This document shows, one piece after another, positions 12,341 to 26,038 of a stretch of 64,000 bases of DNA (positions within the stretch are counted from its first letter, which is position 1; every line of letters begins with the position of its first letter). The notes under the pieces were generated by a model. It had not been told where the DNA came from. It was given only the letters and a program-made list of their open reading frames with translations, and ran no database searches. Where the stretch lies: positions 496,001 through 560,000 of the forward strand of contig JABVXV010000002.1 of NCBI GenBank assembly GCA_013365325.1, written 5' to 3'. The stretch is from Dipetalonema caudispina. Its lineage: Eukaryota; Nematoda; Chromadorea; Rhabditida; Onchocercidae. Position numbers and translations under genes: made by a program.

Positions 12341-14565
12341 TTAATGAGAAGACGAAAGAGTAACAGGCGCAGGGAAAGTATGACATGGATATTTGGAGGA
12401 AACTTCGGGACTACACCAAATTGCATTATTCAGAACACGAACAGTGGTAAAAGTAGCAGTGGAAGAAGTAGTACTGTTCCTATTGTCAAGAAGCGCCTGC
12501 TGCTTACGAATTTGTGCAGACCGCGACGGTCGACTATACTGTAACCTTGCGATATCACGGCGACATATTATGCAGCTCATCCGCATTCTGTTTTCATTGA
12601 TTGCATGCTGAAATGAAAGATTTATAAAAAGGTTCAAACCCAGGAAGTGAATAATATTCGAATCCAAATACAACCTAACATGAAAGTTAGTCTGACTGAG
12701 TCACTAGCAAAGGAAATTATCCACAAATTTCGGTTACTTAAAATGTGAACTTTCTGGATTGCCCATTTAAAATAATTAAGATTGCTGATAAAGAAAATCA
12801 ATGACATAATAGATTTTAAATGTTTTATGGAATGGATGGTTTGTTTACATGGGGAATGCATGAGCATTTCACTGCGAGTTTTTTTTTCTTATAAAAAACA
12901 AAACTGGTTGCAGAAGTCAAATATGTTCAAACATGGGAGCACACAAAAAGAACGCTATAACCGTAAATAAGTTGTCGAAATATTGAATGCTTCAACATCG
13001 ATGATAGTCTTATGCCACTATGCCAGCATTTCTTCTATACAAAGATACATCTCACGCAGTTATAGAGGTTTCATAATACAAGCATATAAATGAATGCACA
13101 GACAGATCCGCTTCTTGCATAATTTTCGCGAAACTTTAAATGGTAACCCACCTCAATCAACTGGACAGCACAATTCCGACAGAATACTTTGTGACTGCAT
13201 GGGAAAGCTCGAACTGATGCACGCCGCTGCACACACACACAGCATTCATCATCTATTCCATTGGCACGATCTTCAGGTTCACAAGCAAGTTTTGTCTTCA
13301 ACCGCTTCTGAAAACAACGAGGATCCTTTAAAGCCATGAATGTGAAACTTCGCATATGTCGTATTAATAGCAGGACGAAACTTCTAACCAAAAAAGTTCC
13401 GGAAATCAAATCCTTCTCAAAGAAATAAACCTTATAACTTAGATCTGTGGGTGTTCAAAGCTTTTTCTGTGACATAAAAATATGACAAAGATGATATCAG
13501 AAAACGATTCCCTGGTAATAAGTAGCTTATAAAAGATGTCATAATTACTTCATACGATGCTCCAACGAACTTGATATTCGTCAATTAAACTCACTAAAGA
13601 GATGAAATTCCTATTCTATACAAACTTATTGAAAGAGCTTATCCTAACAACGCTCATTTAAACACGTGCTTTAAATTCAGTTCAGTAGAACTTGTGGAAA
13701 GCGAGAACACAGACTATCCAACCAATACTACACTGCTTTCTCTCCTATAACAATGGACCAAGATACGAGATAGGTATCCCATTTTCAAGAGCTTCTCGTC
13801 AGCCATCTCAAGATGATTGTCTTGCAAGAGAAAACATAGAAAGCAATATAGAACAGATTTACAACGTCTACGTTTCAAGAATCGCGACAGTGTTGAAGAG
13901 ATGGTCGAGATACAGCAAGAGCGGAAAGCAACGATCACAAAGGCAAGTTGAACGATCGATGGAATGCACTACTGAGGTGGACAGAATCAATCTCAAAGTG
14001 GACAATAACGTCTAGCTAGGTGATCACCATCTTTTCAATGCGATCTTTTTGAAAATGAAGAGGTCATTTTGTCATGGATAAAAAGGAAAGAAAGCATGTG
14101 TTCGTGGAACAAAGGACGTATGTATGTCACTTCTCAAATACATACGAAAGTGGGAATATCTATCGTCAAGGGATGATACTGAAATCCGTTTCATGGAATA
14201 TTCCATCCATACTGGCCATTTATTAACACGGCTTGTATGAGAAGGCTTGGGTGGAACAGATCAGGAATAACACCAGACGAATACGGTGCACTTGATCTTG
14301 TTTACAGAAATAGAGTCACAATAAAACTCTGCAATCATGATTATAATGTGATTACTGATAATAAAAAGTAACAATAAAGATAAGTAATGATAAGTAAGTG
14401 ATAAGCACTACTTACCAGCAAAGCCTCGATGTGTTGTCGTTGTGGTGAAGGTAATCTGGCAGTAGAGCAACAAGTAGGCTCACTATCTAGTAAGCAATGC
14501 TCAGATTCAGGTTCAGATTGTCGGACTCGTCTCTTCAAGAAGTGTACCAATTCAGAAAGTACCAT
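12341..14565 (-). CDS. Small RING-finger (C3HC4) protein, probable E3 ubiquitin ligase
   Basis: Three exons keep phase 0: 14416-14565, 13152-13307 and 12341-12607, giving about 190 aa. The RING is split across exons 2 and 3. Its zinc ligands are C72-x2-C75, C87-x-H89, C93-x2-C96 and C114-x2-C117, so all eight are present. A Ser/Thr-rich tail of about 70 residues follows. The first exon is charged and serine-rich and ends at a perfect GTAAGT donor. RING proteins usually bind an E2 and promote ubiquitin transfer; no substrate or subfamily can be named from the sequence. A further exon between 13307 and 14416 is possible: a 48-nt in-frame segment starting with ATG near 13803 would fit but has a weak donor. 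The RING is secure; the 5' end is less so. Confidence 0.7.
13829..13942 (+). other. Coding-looking segment of unknown status
   Basis: Between an acceptor-like TTGTCTTGCAAG and a GCAAGT donor-like site, one plus-strand frame reads 38 codons without stop. It is rich in Arg, Lys, Glu and Gln and helical in character (for example [13 protein letters not shown]). It lies inside the intron of the minus-strand RING gene. No partner exon was found, so it may be an isolated exon of an overlapping gene, a gene relic or chance. Confidence 0.2.
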
Positions 14566-16510
14566 GCCTTACCACCTCAGGCCACATAGACAGACACCCG
14601 CACAGACGGACACACACAGCAAGCAGTGATCTATTGGCTTTTGCCACAACATAAGGATCGTCCCCGGAGATGTCCTACAACGACACACACATAGACAGAC
14701 AGACAGACAACTCCTTTTCAATCGCTCCTCCTCCTCCGTCTAGACAATCCTCTTCTCTGTCTCTCTCTTCATCTGACACATAAACATCCCTTTTCTCTCT
14801 TCAACATACAAAGAATTATACATAGAGATGACAGGACGTCTGCGCCCATTGTAATTGTACGCTTGGCACGCCCATTTGTCTGATACAGTGAATAGTCTTT
14901 TAACTCGGATGGGTATGTATGTATGTATCCGTTGTCCACATGACAGATGTATGATAATGACCAGTACTATCTATGCATCAATCTATTCCTCAAATCTAAT
15001 CTTACTCTTGCAAAGGAATCCTTTATCTATCCATCTATCAAAATATTAACTACAACAATACCAATGCACGCACAAAATATTTTTGCAAGGAAAACAAGGG
15101 GGTAGGTGGGCAAATTGAGAGGCAATCAGCGCAATTGGAAAAAGACAAAAAAAAATCTAAATAATGAACGACTGAAATATGTACAGATAAAAGAGGCAGA
15201 CGGAACATTACAACTTGCAACACACAAAAATTATGTCATTTGAGAGAAGAACAAAATGCAATGAATTTGTGCAGCCCGCAACAGCAGCACGCATACAGCA
15301 GTAGACATGATATTTGGAACGTACTACAGATATATATATATATATCTATATACATATACAAATGAAATGTACGATTTGAAAAGGCTGAAAAAGAAATGTA
15401 ATATCAATAAAACAACTAGCATTACTCCTTAGGAAATTAGAAAGAAAGGGAGAGATGATTTAAAAACAGTGAGTAATCTGTTGCACAGACAACAATAACA
15501 TCTAAAAGGTGTTCGAGCCAGTTTGATGACGAATGTAACATGAAAGTCTAATTTGCACAAATCCACTCTCGTCATTCATTCAAAATCCCATCATTAAACG
15601 TTAGCAGAAGTGCATTTAGATTTTGATTGATTAACACAAAGGTATAATGTCCTTATTTCCAGAGCTTATGGAGATTTGCGTGACATTTCTAGTACCCATT
15701 CTATCAATTTACATGACAGGTCTGCGACATTGGTAACTATGTGTTTCTGTATTCATCACTTTCATGTATGTGTGAGTGTGTTTGTGTCATTATTTAACAC
15801 CGATATATTATAAAATAAGAAAAAAAGAGAGTAAGAAACCCAAATAATACGTCCATTTTGAATCATACACGTATGATTAATTGATTCTTCCAAGCAAGAA
15901 GTACAAAAACATGAGGTAAATCATTAGCGACTCCATCAAAGTATAACCAATAGTGAGCTATCAACGCCAATCTGTCGAATAATTTGAAAATATTTTCCAT
16001 TCGAGGTAACAAATTACAATGCATACAGAAAACAAACTAAACCCGAGTTCTATAAGTTTGTGTGCTGACATTAACCAATGTTTTTGCATGCCGGCTAGTC
16101 CACTCGTGCATCATAATCATGGTATCTAACAATGCTTTCCGTGCTTCTCTGCAATTAATCTCTACCAATTAATCTTTATCGATGATCCTTCGATTACCAA
16201 AATCGCAGTGTAAGAACAGTATATTTTAGAAGTGTAATGTATTAAATGTATTTTAGCTTGTCGTCAGTCATCAATGTTTGAGCCCAATAAGCTGAACAGA
16301 CCGTGTAACCGTCACAACCAGAAAATAACTTGCTAAAATATCTAAGAGCATTAAATTTGTAAAAACTAGACTTTTATTTACCAATTAATAAAAAAAAAAA
16401 TGTGTCAGGACAAATTCTACTACTTCTCGAAGCAATAAAACAACCAATGTATTAAATTAACTCTTACAGCAAGAGGTGCTAAATTTGCAGTTTCAAGTTG
16501 TTGTCTAAAC
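14566..16510. other. Intergenic region with simple repeats
   Basis: No convincing gene. It includes CAGA tetranucleotide units (about 14692-14709), TGTATG units (about 14910-14930) and a short TA run (about 15331-15347). On the minus strand, an AATAAA signal (plus TTTATT at 16373-16378) lies about 135 bases beyond the stop of the gene at 16511-18187 and is a plausible polyadenylation signal for it. Confidence 0.45.
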
Positions 16511-18187
16511 TCACTTGGTTAATGTGATATTTAAGGTTATACCATCTCTTACGGCAGCATAACATTCATCTACTAATTCTGGCCACTTCATCCAAAGTTT
16601 TCGTTGTGCGAAACGGCAAACCTCATACAGTGCACAAGCACAGTTCGATTCAATCTCTTCAATCTCACCTGCCTGAAGTTGTTTCGACTTATGAAAATAT
16701 TGCTTTCTTAATAGTAGTATCAACACATAATATAAATTGAGAGGAGAAGTTTCCAAAGCACACCTCGCCAATTATTGTTTCCAACCATCCCTTAATTGAT
16801 GAAATGATACAGAATAAAATATCATTCGATTCCAGATCACATCGCGCATGTTCTCGAGGCCAATTAGCAATTAAAAGATGCGCCACAAGTTCCGGGAGTC
16901 CTTGCCCGGCTTTTCCTCCAAACAAGACGTAATCTGACATTAAAACATTGATTTCCTGTGCAAAAGCTGATCGAAAACCTTTTTGTTCTGCAATCATCAA
17001 AAATAAAATTCGTGCAAAAGTTTTAGAACAAAAAAACATTCCTCATCAGTCCCTAAAACTAATTACTTTATCTCTAAAAAACTATTTTGCAAGTATCTAA
17101 AGCTCCTTTTGCAAAAAAAGAATGAAAAACAGAAGAACAAATGCATCCTAAGAAGATGCTCAGTAACAGTAACGACGTAACAGTTTTAACTTCACAACAT
17201 AACAACCACTTCGTATTTTTTGTATATTTCAATACTGTTTCACATTTATCTTGACCTAGCACTAGATTTTCAAAACAGCATTGAATCACTTCATGTACAA
17301 AATTGATAACTTACTGACAGCCATAATGGCAGCAGTTACTGCAAATCCTCTGACCTCCCGTATTCCAATACTTGCAACATGACAAGCAAACCGATTCCAG
17401 TCTTCATCACTGAGACATAAATTTCCATCATTCATTGCATTTCCTGGAAGAGAAGTTCTAGTCTTTTTTTACAGTTTTCGTTTAAATAAAAACAAGTAAT
17501 CCTGATCATGGAACAACCCTTTTAGTGTTGATGTGACTTTTATACTCATTTTCCATTTCCAAAATATAAAAGTCAAGGCAGAAATAAATAGCACCTAATA
17601 TGAATAGAACTCAGCAAACCCCTAGTGTTTTAATCTGTGATTTCATGAAACAGACAATCACATCCTCGTACAAAAGCAGTATCATCGGACCTTTTCAAAG
17701 AAATAGGAAGAATGCATTAAAATTTACTGAAGAGTAAGTACAAAATCTTACTGAATTTGTCATGCATCGAACAATGATCGTTAACAGCAAGGTCAAACAG
17801 ACTGATCAGTTCGTCCGCAGTTATAACGGGGGAACCTAGAGGTTTTCGTGTCTCTGAATTGATGAACTCACTCGGCAACATCATTTCTCCGACTTGCAAC
17901 CTATTAACAGGTTGCCTTCCCTTCTTACCTTGTTCCATCGACTTCCTTTTCGCATTACCATCACTCAGCGCTGACTCGATGTTTTTGAACATCTGATGCC
18001 CTCGAGCAATTTTCATATTCCTCTCTCGAGCTTTCCTCTCTCCAAAACCTTTGAGAGGCGAATCATTTCTAGCAACCGTCAGTTTTGTTAGTTTTTCAGT
18101 AGTATCGCGGTCCAAATTAGGATCTTGGCTGCAAGTCGTCGAACTATCAAATCCTTGTTGGATGTCAATAGGTCCATCATCGGACAT
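16511..18187 (-). CDS. Putative MIF4G-like helical-domain protein (possible gop-2 counterpart)
   Basis: Four exons in phase: 17752-18187, 17315-17443, 16764-16987, 16511-16672, giving 316 aa. The first ~110 residues are polar and basic. The remaining ~200 form a helical, repeat-like domain. Near its C-terminus, ELVDECYAAVRDGIT resembles the end of the small MIF4G domain of MIF4GD/SLIP1 (MDELFVLIRDG), proteins that link mRNA ends to translation. That assignment rests on a short match and is tentative. The start at 18187 was chosen because a TTTACAG acceptor lies 9 bases upstream, suitable for cis or spliced-leader trans-splicing; a frame-compatible ATG at 18217 lies on the far side of that acceptor. 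The gene follows gop-1 in the same direction 615 bases downstream, which suggests an operon and recalls the C. elegans gro-1 operon, where gop-2 follows gop-1 (from memory). Confidence 0.6.
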
Positions 18188-18802
18188 AGCACACACCTGT
18201 AAAGCTATTTTCATCACCTCGCCTACTATTTCAACAAATAGAAGCCACTCGCAAAACTTTTCTACAACAATAATATCTTAATCAAGTTCACTGTCACTAA
18301 CCTTAACCAAAAGGCTATAAAAACTACAGAAAGATTTTATTTAAAAAAATTATTAACAAAAAATTAAAGTAACGAGAAATGTTGAGAGGCAGATATATTA
18401 ATGCAATGCATTTCCTCACGTAGAAATCAATAAATGCGAGAAGAAATGTTAAGTACTTCATTCAAAAATTGACAAATAGTTCAAGCCAAAATTTACGAAT
18501 GAAACGGACCACATTCCGAGAGTGAGCAACAATATTATTATAAACATTGTATAACTGAAATCCATCAAAGTGGATTTAGAATTGACTTCTCTAAAAATAA
18601 TTTCTCATATGGCACTGTATAAATTCAGGAACTTACATAAAGACTAATAAGTTGTAAAGACTAAATAGTCAATGCAATAAATGATCACATCCTGCAACAT
18701 TAAAAATGCAGAGTAAGTGACGACAAAATAAATAGCAGTGATGTAGAATTATCATAATCTATAGTTTTATACAATTTTTCTAACATTTATACAATCTTCA
18801 AT

Positions 18803-21800
18803 TTACATGTCTTCTACTTTCCAATCTTTATTTGCTGAAGGACCTGCACCATGTTCAGGATCATCTGGAACAATATTCAGTGAACCGCTGGATGACCTGC
18901 TGCTATGTGGACTGTTTACTTGTGGCTGTCTCCGTAATGAACCAGGCGGACAACCTTTGACTATTCGGAATGGATTCCTACTATTTTTCCATATAGAAGC
19001 CTTGCGTGCGATTCCGAGCAAATCACAAATCTGATCCAATTTACACTGCCTTGCTATTTGTCTACCCTAAAACATTGCTATTCTATAAAACATGTTAATC
19101 TCTATGGATTTCACGTTTTCCCGGTAGTGACTACTCTCTTGAATATCATTAAACAAAACTTTCTGTAAACTGAAAATTATATATTAAGTAAAGAAACATG
19201 AAAGCTTACATCTAGGGGCATATGTCACCGTTCACTGAACAAAAATATTCAACGCTTGAATACATGAAGGAAAGATGATAAATATTTTCACAAACCTTGG
19301 TAAGGCGTTGTTTGGCGGCCATACATCGGATATGGTCATCAAATAAAAATTTTGCGTTGAAATAAACCGCAACATTTGCTTCTGAACGATTACTTGCATC
19401 ATTAACAATGATATGAAGTGCACGACTGTCTCCAAGATCACCCGTTAGTTGAGTGTTCTAGAATAATATATTTATTGACCGGAAAAACTGTCACCGTATG
19501 ATGCTACTTTAGGAAAGCATGAAACTCACTTGCAAAAGACCAACAAAACGGACAACGGCCCACCCCATACGCTTGTTATCTGGCTCTACCAGTATCAACT
19601 GCGCTTGATCCGTAACAAGGAATCGATGGACTTTTTCACTTTTCTCATTCATAACAACTGTGCAAGCAAGCAAATCACTGTTTTCTACAATAAAAAGTGC
19701 TGTATGGAAGTGAAATCAAATCAGAAAATAACAGCAATGATAAATAGGAAGTTTCGTAGCTATTCACGTTTTGTTAGACGAACAACGTTAGAGCAAAAGA
19801 AAAAGAACACCGATGCAAAACAGAAAGCTTCTGTCCTTTTTCACAATGAAAAAAAAGACTTAGTCGAACTAACCGAGGTTAATACAGTCGTTCACTTCAA
19901 CGAACACATCAGTTTTAGACGATATTGGTAAATGCGTTTCTTCTTCATCACGCAAATCTAATGCAAAGTGTCTCAAGTGGAAAAAGAGCTGAATGTTCTG
20001 AAAAAAAAGAAAAAAAAAAAACTAACTTCACAAACTTTTTACTACGCTTTTTATGGATATAATAGACCTTCAATGGAAATTAAATGGAAAAAAATTTTCA
20101 CCTTTCGGGTTCGTTCTTCATTGCCACATGGAAGGCGCTTATTCAGCGACACACCATTCAGTGGTGTACTAGGAGGAGGAAGCAAAAGTGATGAATCAGT
20201 ACTGATACTTCCAATTTGGATTCTATTCCGCTAAAAATGAAATAATGACCAGATCAAGAACATCATGCTGATATACTTCTCAAAATGAAGAAAATGTTGA
20301 AACAAACCTCAAAATTATAAAATTCATCTTCAAACATTTCCAAAAACAGTTCCTCCGAGTAAACTGATGGTGTAAGCATGCTAACAAGACTTGCTATAAC
20401 TTTTTCTGCTCTCCTTTCACATTCTACTTGAGCATCTATAGATGCATCCATGACCAATAACAGCTGCCTTAAGACAATACAGCATAATTCAACTGTTATT
20501 GTACGAATAAACGCATCTGAAAAATTTTTAGCCATGCTTCAATTGGTCAGGCGTTAGACCGACAATAGAAATAACAATTACTGGGAAACTGGAAACATAT
20601 TAATACCTTTTTCAACACTTCGAGCTATGATGTTCAACAATCCGTTCAGGAAATTGTGATCAGAAGGACCAACGACATTGGAAGTGAACTGTACAGCTTC
20701 CAGAATTTCTCCCCTTACTCCTGGAATGTTTTGAAATGAGTTATTTAATTCTATGATGAAGCTTAATACCGCAACAGTGGAAAAAAGACTTTAATGCATT
20801 TATGGGTTTCAAAGCAATTCAATCCCGACTGATGGAACTATCGACAAGGAATCGCTTTCAATATAAAACACTAATACCTTTGTTTTGACAAAGAGCATAA
20901 ATGAAAATAAGCCCGTAAAAAGCCGAATGATCATTTCTCGAACAAACCAACGCATTCATATATCCGTTGAAAAATGCTCTGGAATTCATATTCTGAGATT
21001 TTCAAGTTAAAGAAAGTTCAAAATGTTCTGTACATATGATTTAAAACAAGTAAATACATCTGGAAATAAATCAACCTCGGTTCAATGTCCTTAGCTTTCA
21101 TCTTCGCAAGAATCCATGCTGCCTTTTCATTACGAATCCACTGATATTCCACATCGGAACCGTCACCAAAAAAGAATGATGACAAAAGTGTTTGTACAGC
21201 CTATAAACTAACTTTATCTTTTACAATATAGATCTGGATATTTAGCGTAAACTGAAAAGTAATAAAAATCATCATTGTCGAAGTAGGCTAATGTTGGGCT
21301 ATGCAGTAGAAAAAACATGTTAACGATGTGCCCAGTACAAATACTTCTGAGCTACCTGAGGATGTTACACTGATATCTTGAATGGCAAGGAAGACAAATA
21401 ACCATTCCGACACCGAATCTGCTACAAAATATAATCTTACAAACATTTTACTATTTAACATACCTGGAAATCATCGATGATTAGCAGAAATTGAGTAAGA
21501 AAGAAAAGAGTGGAAACTGGTGTTAAAACAACAGTAACGGGATGAAGACGAATACCGCCAAGAGATGAAAGATATAGCGACCCCAGCAGTCTTTCAAAAA
21601 TTACTTCAATGAGCACAGCAGAAAGTTTTTCATCCTAAAATATAAATTTTCATCTAAATTTACAGTTCCCTGCGTCAAAATATTTTTTAAAAAAATTTCT
21701 CGATTTTAAAATGAATGTGTTTGCTATGGAAAAAAACAGAGAATGTAATCCTGTTTATTTCTGAAATGTAACAAAAATTAACATAAAGAAAAGAGTCGTA

Positions 21801-23345
21801 AGGATCAAAAACTAACTTTTATAAGCAAAATATCGTTGAGGTAATGCATATAATCAAGGTAATCATCAATCATAGCATCAAGCCTTTTGCGATTGCTGGA
21901 TTCATTTTCAGCAGATCGAGCAAAATGATCGATCTCAATCGACTGTCTAGCAATGCAATCGCTCAAAGCACAAAAGTAAACCCGGGAATGAGCACGAACA
22001 AACCTTCGCATTGCTTCATCTTCCACTTAAAATACGAACGAAACAAGTGCATAGAATTCACCAATTTCATGATTTTGAATAAAGAGTTATTTTGCAACAA
22101 ATGATGAATACCTTTGTATATGTTCAGTGTGGTTGTTCGTACTGCAATGCGTACCATAGCTTCACTATGATTTTGAAATTTGATGACTTCTGTGTACAAT
22201 GGAAAGTCTTGATTAGCCTACAAAATCACTGGATGGGAGTATGAAATAAATCACAGTCAATGATAAAGAGCTAGTAATAAAAAGCAGACAAACCTCATTA
22301 AAAAAGAAATGTATGGTATACATATTGAGTTTAAAGGAAAGCGTTTTCAAGAAGGATATGTAATATGCCATAACTTCCTCATTTTCAAAATTGAAATGAT
22401 ATGTGATGATTGAATTAACATGATTATTGCTGAGCAAATAATCTGCAAATAGCTGGCATATTCATTACCACATACAATTACTTAATAAAAGCATAGTTCT
22501 ATAAGATGAATGAAAGAAAAAATCTGACGCATTTCCAACATCTCAAAAAAGGCAAAAGAACGACAAACTAACACAAAGACGTCTTGTGACGTATATTTTC
22601 GAATAAAATATTGAGCGTTTGCAATAATTGAACACAGATAAAGGATCCGCAGTTTTGTTTCATTATGGAAAGAAAATATTCCAACATTTGTCGTTCTAAG
22701 AAAAAACTGAAAACTATCATGAGATGGTTGTGTCTTTAAGCAAAAAAAAGTTGTCAGAACATGTAACATATGTCTTTATCGATCAAGACCTTCCCTCTCT
22801 CTCTAACTGAAATAAAATTATGAAAAGAATGGCCAGCGATACTGAAATAAAACTTTAGTTGCAAAGCAAACTAAATTTAATTTCATCTTAATTTCTTGTA
22901 AATTTGACCTCTGCATATGTATGAGGTTGTGGTAGGCATTCATAATTAGAAGTGACGATTTGATCTGTAATAAATTCAAGTAAATATATCACTCACTCAA
23001 AAACAGAACTTTCATTTTGATCACCCCAAATTAAAATTTCAGCAATTGCTCTCAGGCATTCCACCAACAATTTGCGATTATTCTCTGTAACCTGCTCGTT
23101 CTTGCGAAGTATTTCATGTAAATACCTAAAAATTATGGTAAAGAGAGGTAAAGGCAAGAGAATGAAGAGTATGTAATTAAAAGATAAGAAACAATCTAAA
23201 AGTAATGGAATAAAAACACTACTGTTCAATTTGAACATAGCCATTTAGCGGATAAAGCGGAGTGATGGATGGCTCACTTCAGATATTCTAACGAATGCGG
23301 ATTTTTCGGTTTCCATAATGAGGATACGCCCAACCGTTTAAGCAT
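18803..23345 (-). CDS. gop-1: CLEC16A / Ema / GOP-1 endosomal trafficking protein
   Basis: Orthologue of human CLEC16A and fly Ema, peripheral membrane proteins of endosomes and Golgi needed for endosome and phagosome maturation and autophagy; C. elegans GOP-1 acts with RAB-2 (family knowledge). Sixteen exons keep phase: 23278-23345, 22997-23125, 22573-22706, 22294-22442, 22112-22217, 21817-22025, 21464-21634, 21076-21200, 20878-20978, 20607-20720, 20308-20516, 20102-20230, 19874-19997, 19530-19684, 19296-19457, 18803-19066; 782 aa. The N-terminal FPL domain is strongly conserved ([58 protein letters not shown]). The middle has the [10 protein letters not shown]...KRLPCG region and the C-terminal half has [21 protein letters not shown] and [13 protein letters not shown]. 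The C-terminus is Ser/Pro-rich and shorter than in vertebrates. The acidic insert seen in vertebrate CLEC16A is missing. The start at 23345 places MLKRLG ahead of the conserved HSLEYLKYL. Confidence 0.93.
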
Positions 23346-25679
23346 TGTATTCGCTTATCATCAAATGTCAACAATCAGTTGAACAAACAGATCACATCCT
23401 CTGAAACAACACGTCATGAAAGAATCACATCCTGGATAGCTGTCACTTCTAAGATAGCAATAAGTACGACAATCAGAACTTCGATGCCTCCACTCCGACA
23501 AATTACCCACACACCAACATCTTTTCAGCAGGTAAGAACAAAAAAAACATAGCATCACCATTACTTCCTCTAATAAAAATAGACCATGCTTACAATATTC
23601 GAACCATTCCCTCACACTATTCATCATCGTGATCTAACAATGATGAAAAGTAGTTAACCTCACCGAGGTAATAGGTTTAAGTATGGTTTGCAGAGATTAC
23701 TCACGTATCGTTACACTACCAATCGTGTCTATCCATTTGCTATCATGACTGATCACTATGAAAATTTTGGGCTCATGCCGATTTCACTTTGCTCACATTA
23801 GGACATTTAATTGAAGTGGTTTGGTACCGGCTAAAATATATTCCGGAAGATTGGTTGCATAGTGTTTTTGTTGTTGGCTATGCTGGCCGAGATAAACAGA
23901 CTCAGGAGGGCTTTATGGTTCTAGGATTGACATTCAGGAAAAATTAATGCATTATGTTTAATGATAGTACTATCTTCAAGTATATTTAAATGACCCAAAC
24001 TATACGATTTTATGATTACCAACCAAAATTGTTTTTTCGTGCCCGATAGTAGAAAGATTGACGACTTAATAAGTCCTCGAATAACTCTCATTAAAGGCGA
24101 AATTCCGAAAGTTTCCGTTACTTTAACGCACATCTCTTCATAATGAAAATGTTAAATTTTTGGCTTTTTTACAGAATATATGCTGGGATTTTCTTCCTAG
24201 GTTTATTTTGTTTTGTACTAATAAAGTTTCTGAGTTTCCCGGTGATATGAGATTGAAGCAATGAAACAAAAATCGTGAAATTTTTAAGATTATACAGAAA
24301 CATTTATTCACTTTCCATCGTCACTTACTGACTTTCAATACAATAAGAATAAGTGAAAAAAATGGATCATCAAATAATAAGAAAATGAATGTAGAAATGA
24401 TTGAACAATCAAAGCCTAACCTATCTGATATCCGGTGATCGAATCCAACCCATCGCTTTCTCATTATTACTTGTCGTGACTTCGATGTTCAAAATATGGA
24501 AATGATAGTTTCAGGAAGCTCTACGAAAACCATTCCTGTCATTTTCCTGCGATCTATTCGCCCATTTGACTTCCTATCATTTCGTATTGTTTTACAATGA
24601 GTTTTACTGTGAGAATTAGTTGTTATTTGTTACTGTCTCCATTCATTTGTTTGCATTTAAATCGGAAAACTGTTTTAAATTTACTTGTTGTTACTAACAT
24701 AATTGAAATGGCAATTAGCAAACTTCATTGATAAATCGTTCGAAGATGAGATATGAGAGAAGGAGCAATGATAGGTGACATTATCAATTTGTGCCATCCT
24801 TCTCCATGCTCTTCTTAACAATTAAATTTTTACGCTGAATAGTGAATCAAATGATTTTGATGACCTTTTGGAGTCGTCTCGTCCCCGCATGATTATCCTA
24901 CTCAGTGATCTTGCGCACTTCTATTCTTCTCTTTTCAACAATTTCTTTTTGAAGTCTGTTTTGTTTTGGTAACTCTTTTATTCATGTCCCTTAAATGGCA
25001 TTTTCAAAGTGCTAATTTGAATTTCTTTTTTTAGAGAAAGAAAACAAAAATGAAATGTATATTTGATCTCTTAAAAAATTACAGTTTATCGTAATCTGAG
25101 CGGCACAATGCATCTCTTGGCGCAATTGGAGCTTGCTTGACCTGTCCTCTTCATTTAATTCTTCAGCTAATTAAGCTATTAATGTCGCATTGCTTGAGGT
25201 TTCGAGAATATGTGACATCATATGTGAATAACATCCATCTATGTTCCGTATGCAATATGATGTCATGTTGAAGTTAAGTTTCTTTGTTGAGAAATTCGGT
25301 AATAATATCAGGAAAGTATATCAAATTAATATTATCGATTAATTACAATCGATTCTTGCTGTGTTGAGTGTTTAATTCATCCAGCTCAACAAACACCGTA
25401 ATAAGCACGAGAATTCAATGCTCTATTTAGTTTCTTCGTCCTCGGCCTTGTTAATGACACTTGTCACAAGTCACAAACTGCCATACAATTCTTCTGTAAC
25501 AGAGACCATCCCATCCCTTCCCTTCCCTTCTATATATATTTTTCAAACAAACATTTCCCAAAAGGACGTTTTCTCTGTCCTTCCTCCTCAAATTCTACAG
25601 GAAATTGAAGAATCATTTTAGCGTAACTCATAACAACTCATCAGCAATTCTAATGACATCGTATCGGTTTTAATGAACT

Positions 25680-25683
<4 letters not shown>

Positions 25684-25719
<36 letters not shown>
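25684..25719. repeat. (TA)n microsatellite
   Basis: About 36 bases of uninterrupted TA dinucleotides in the gene-poor region. Confidence 0.9.
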
Positions 25720-25721
<2 letters not shown>

Positions 25722-26001
25722 CACATATATAAGTGCAATTTCAGAAAGTGGTCGATTTTTCCATGTTTGACAGAGAGTGAGTAAATGAATGAATGAATGA
25801 ACTGCCGCCAACAATTGATGAGAATTTATCAGAAATGGCGAAGCGATACAACGACACAGAATATTTCCATTTCTAACTGACAAGTATCACAAACAACTCA
25901 CTACGCTCAATACTGGTATGAAGTGGCGCTCAAATGGCGTTACTGCTATTTCATATTATTATTGTCATTACTATTATTGGTACTGTTATTATTATTGTCA
26001 C

Positions 26002-26036
<35 letters not shown>
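26002..26036. repeat. (TTA)n microsatellite
   Basis: About 35 bases of uninterrupted TTA units, inside a wider ATT/TTA-rich zone (about 25950-26095) that creates a spurious tyrosine/isoleucine-rich open frame. Confidence 0.9.

Positions 26037-26038
<2 letters not shown>

Noticed and set aside
12242..12544. Plus-strand open frame of 100 codons, rich in Lys, Arg and Asn
   Set aside because: It is antisense to the terminal exon of the RING gene, whose minus-strand reading completes a C3HC4 motif across a splice junction.
13692..14015. Plus-strand open frame of 107 codons taken as a whole gene
   Set aside because: No recognisable domain. A different frame over part of the same DNA looks more protein-like and is reported separately at low confidence.
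23361..23627. Minus-strand cysteine-rich open frame upstream of gop-1
   Set aside because: The cysteine spacing fits no known domain, there are no convincing splice sites, and the gop-1 start at 23345 is well explained without it.
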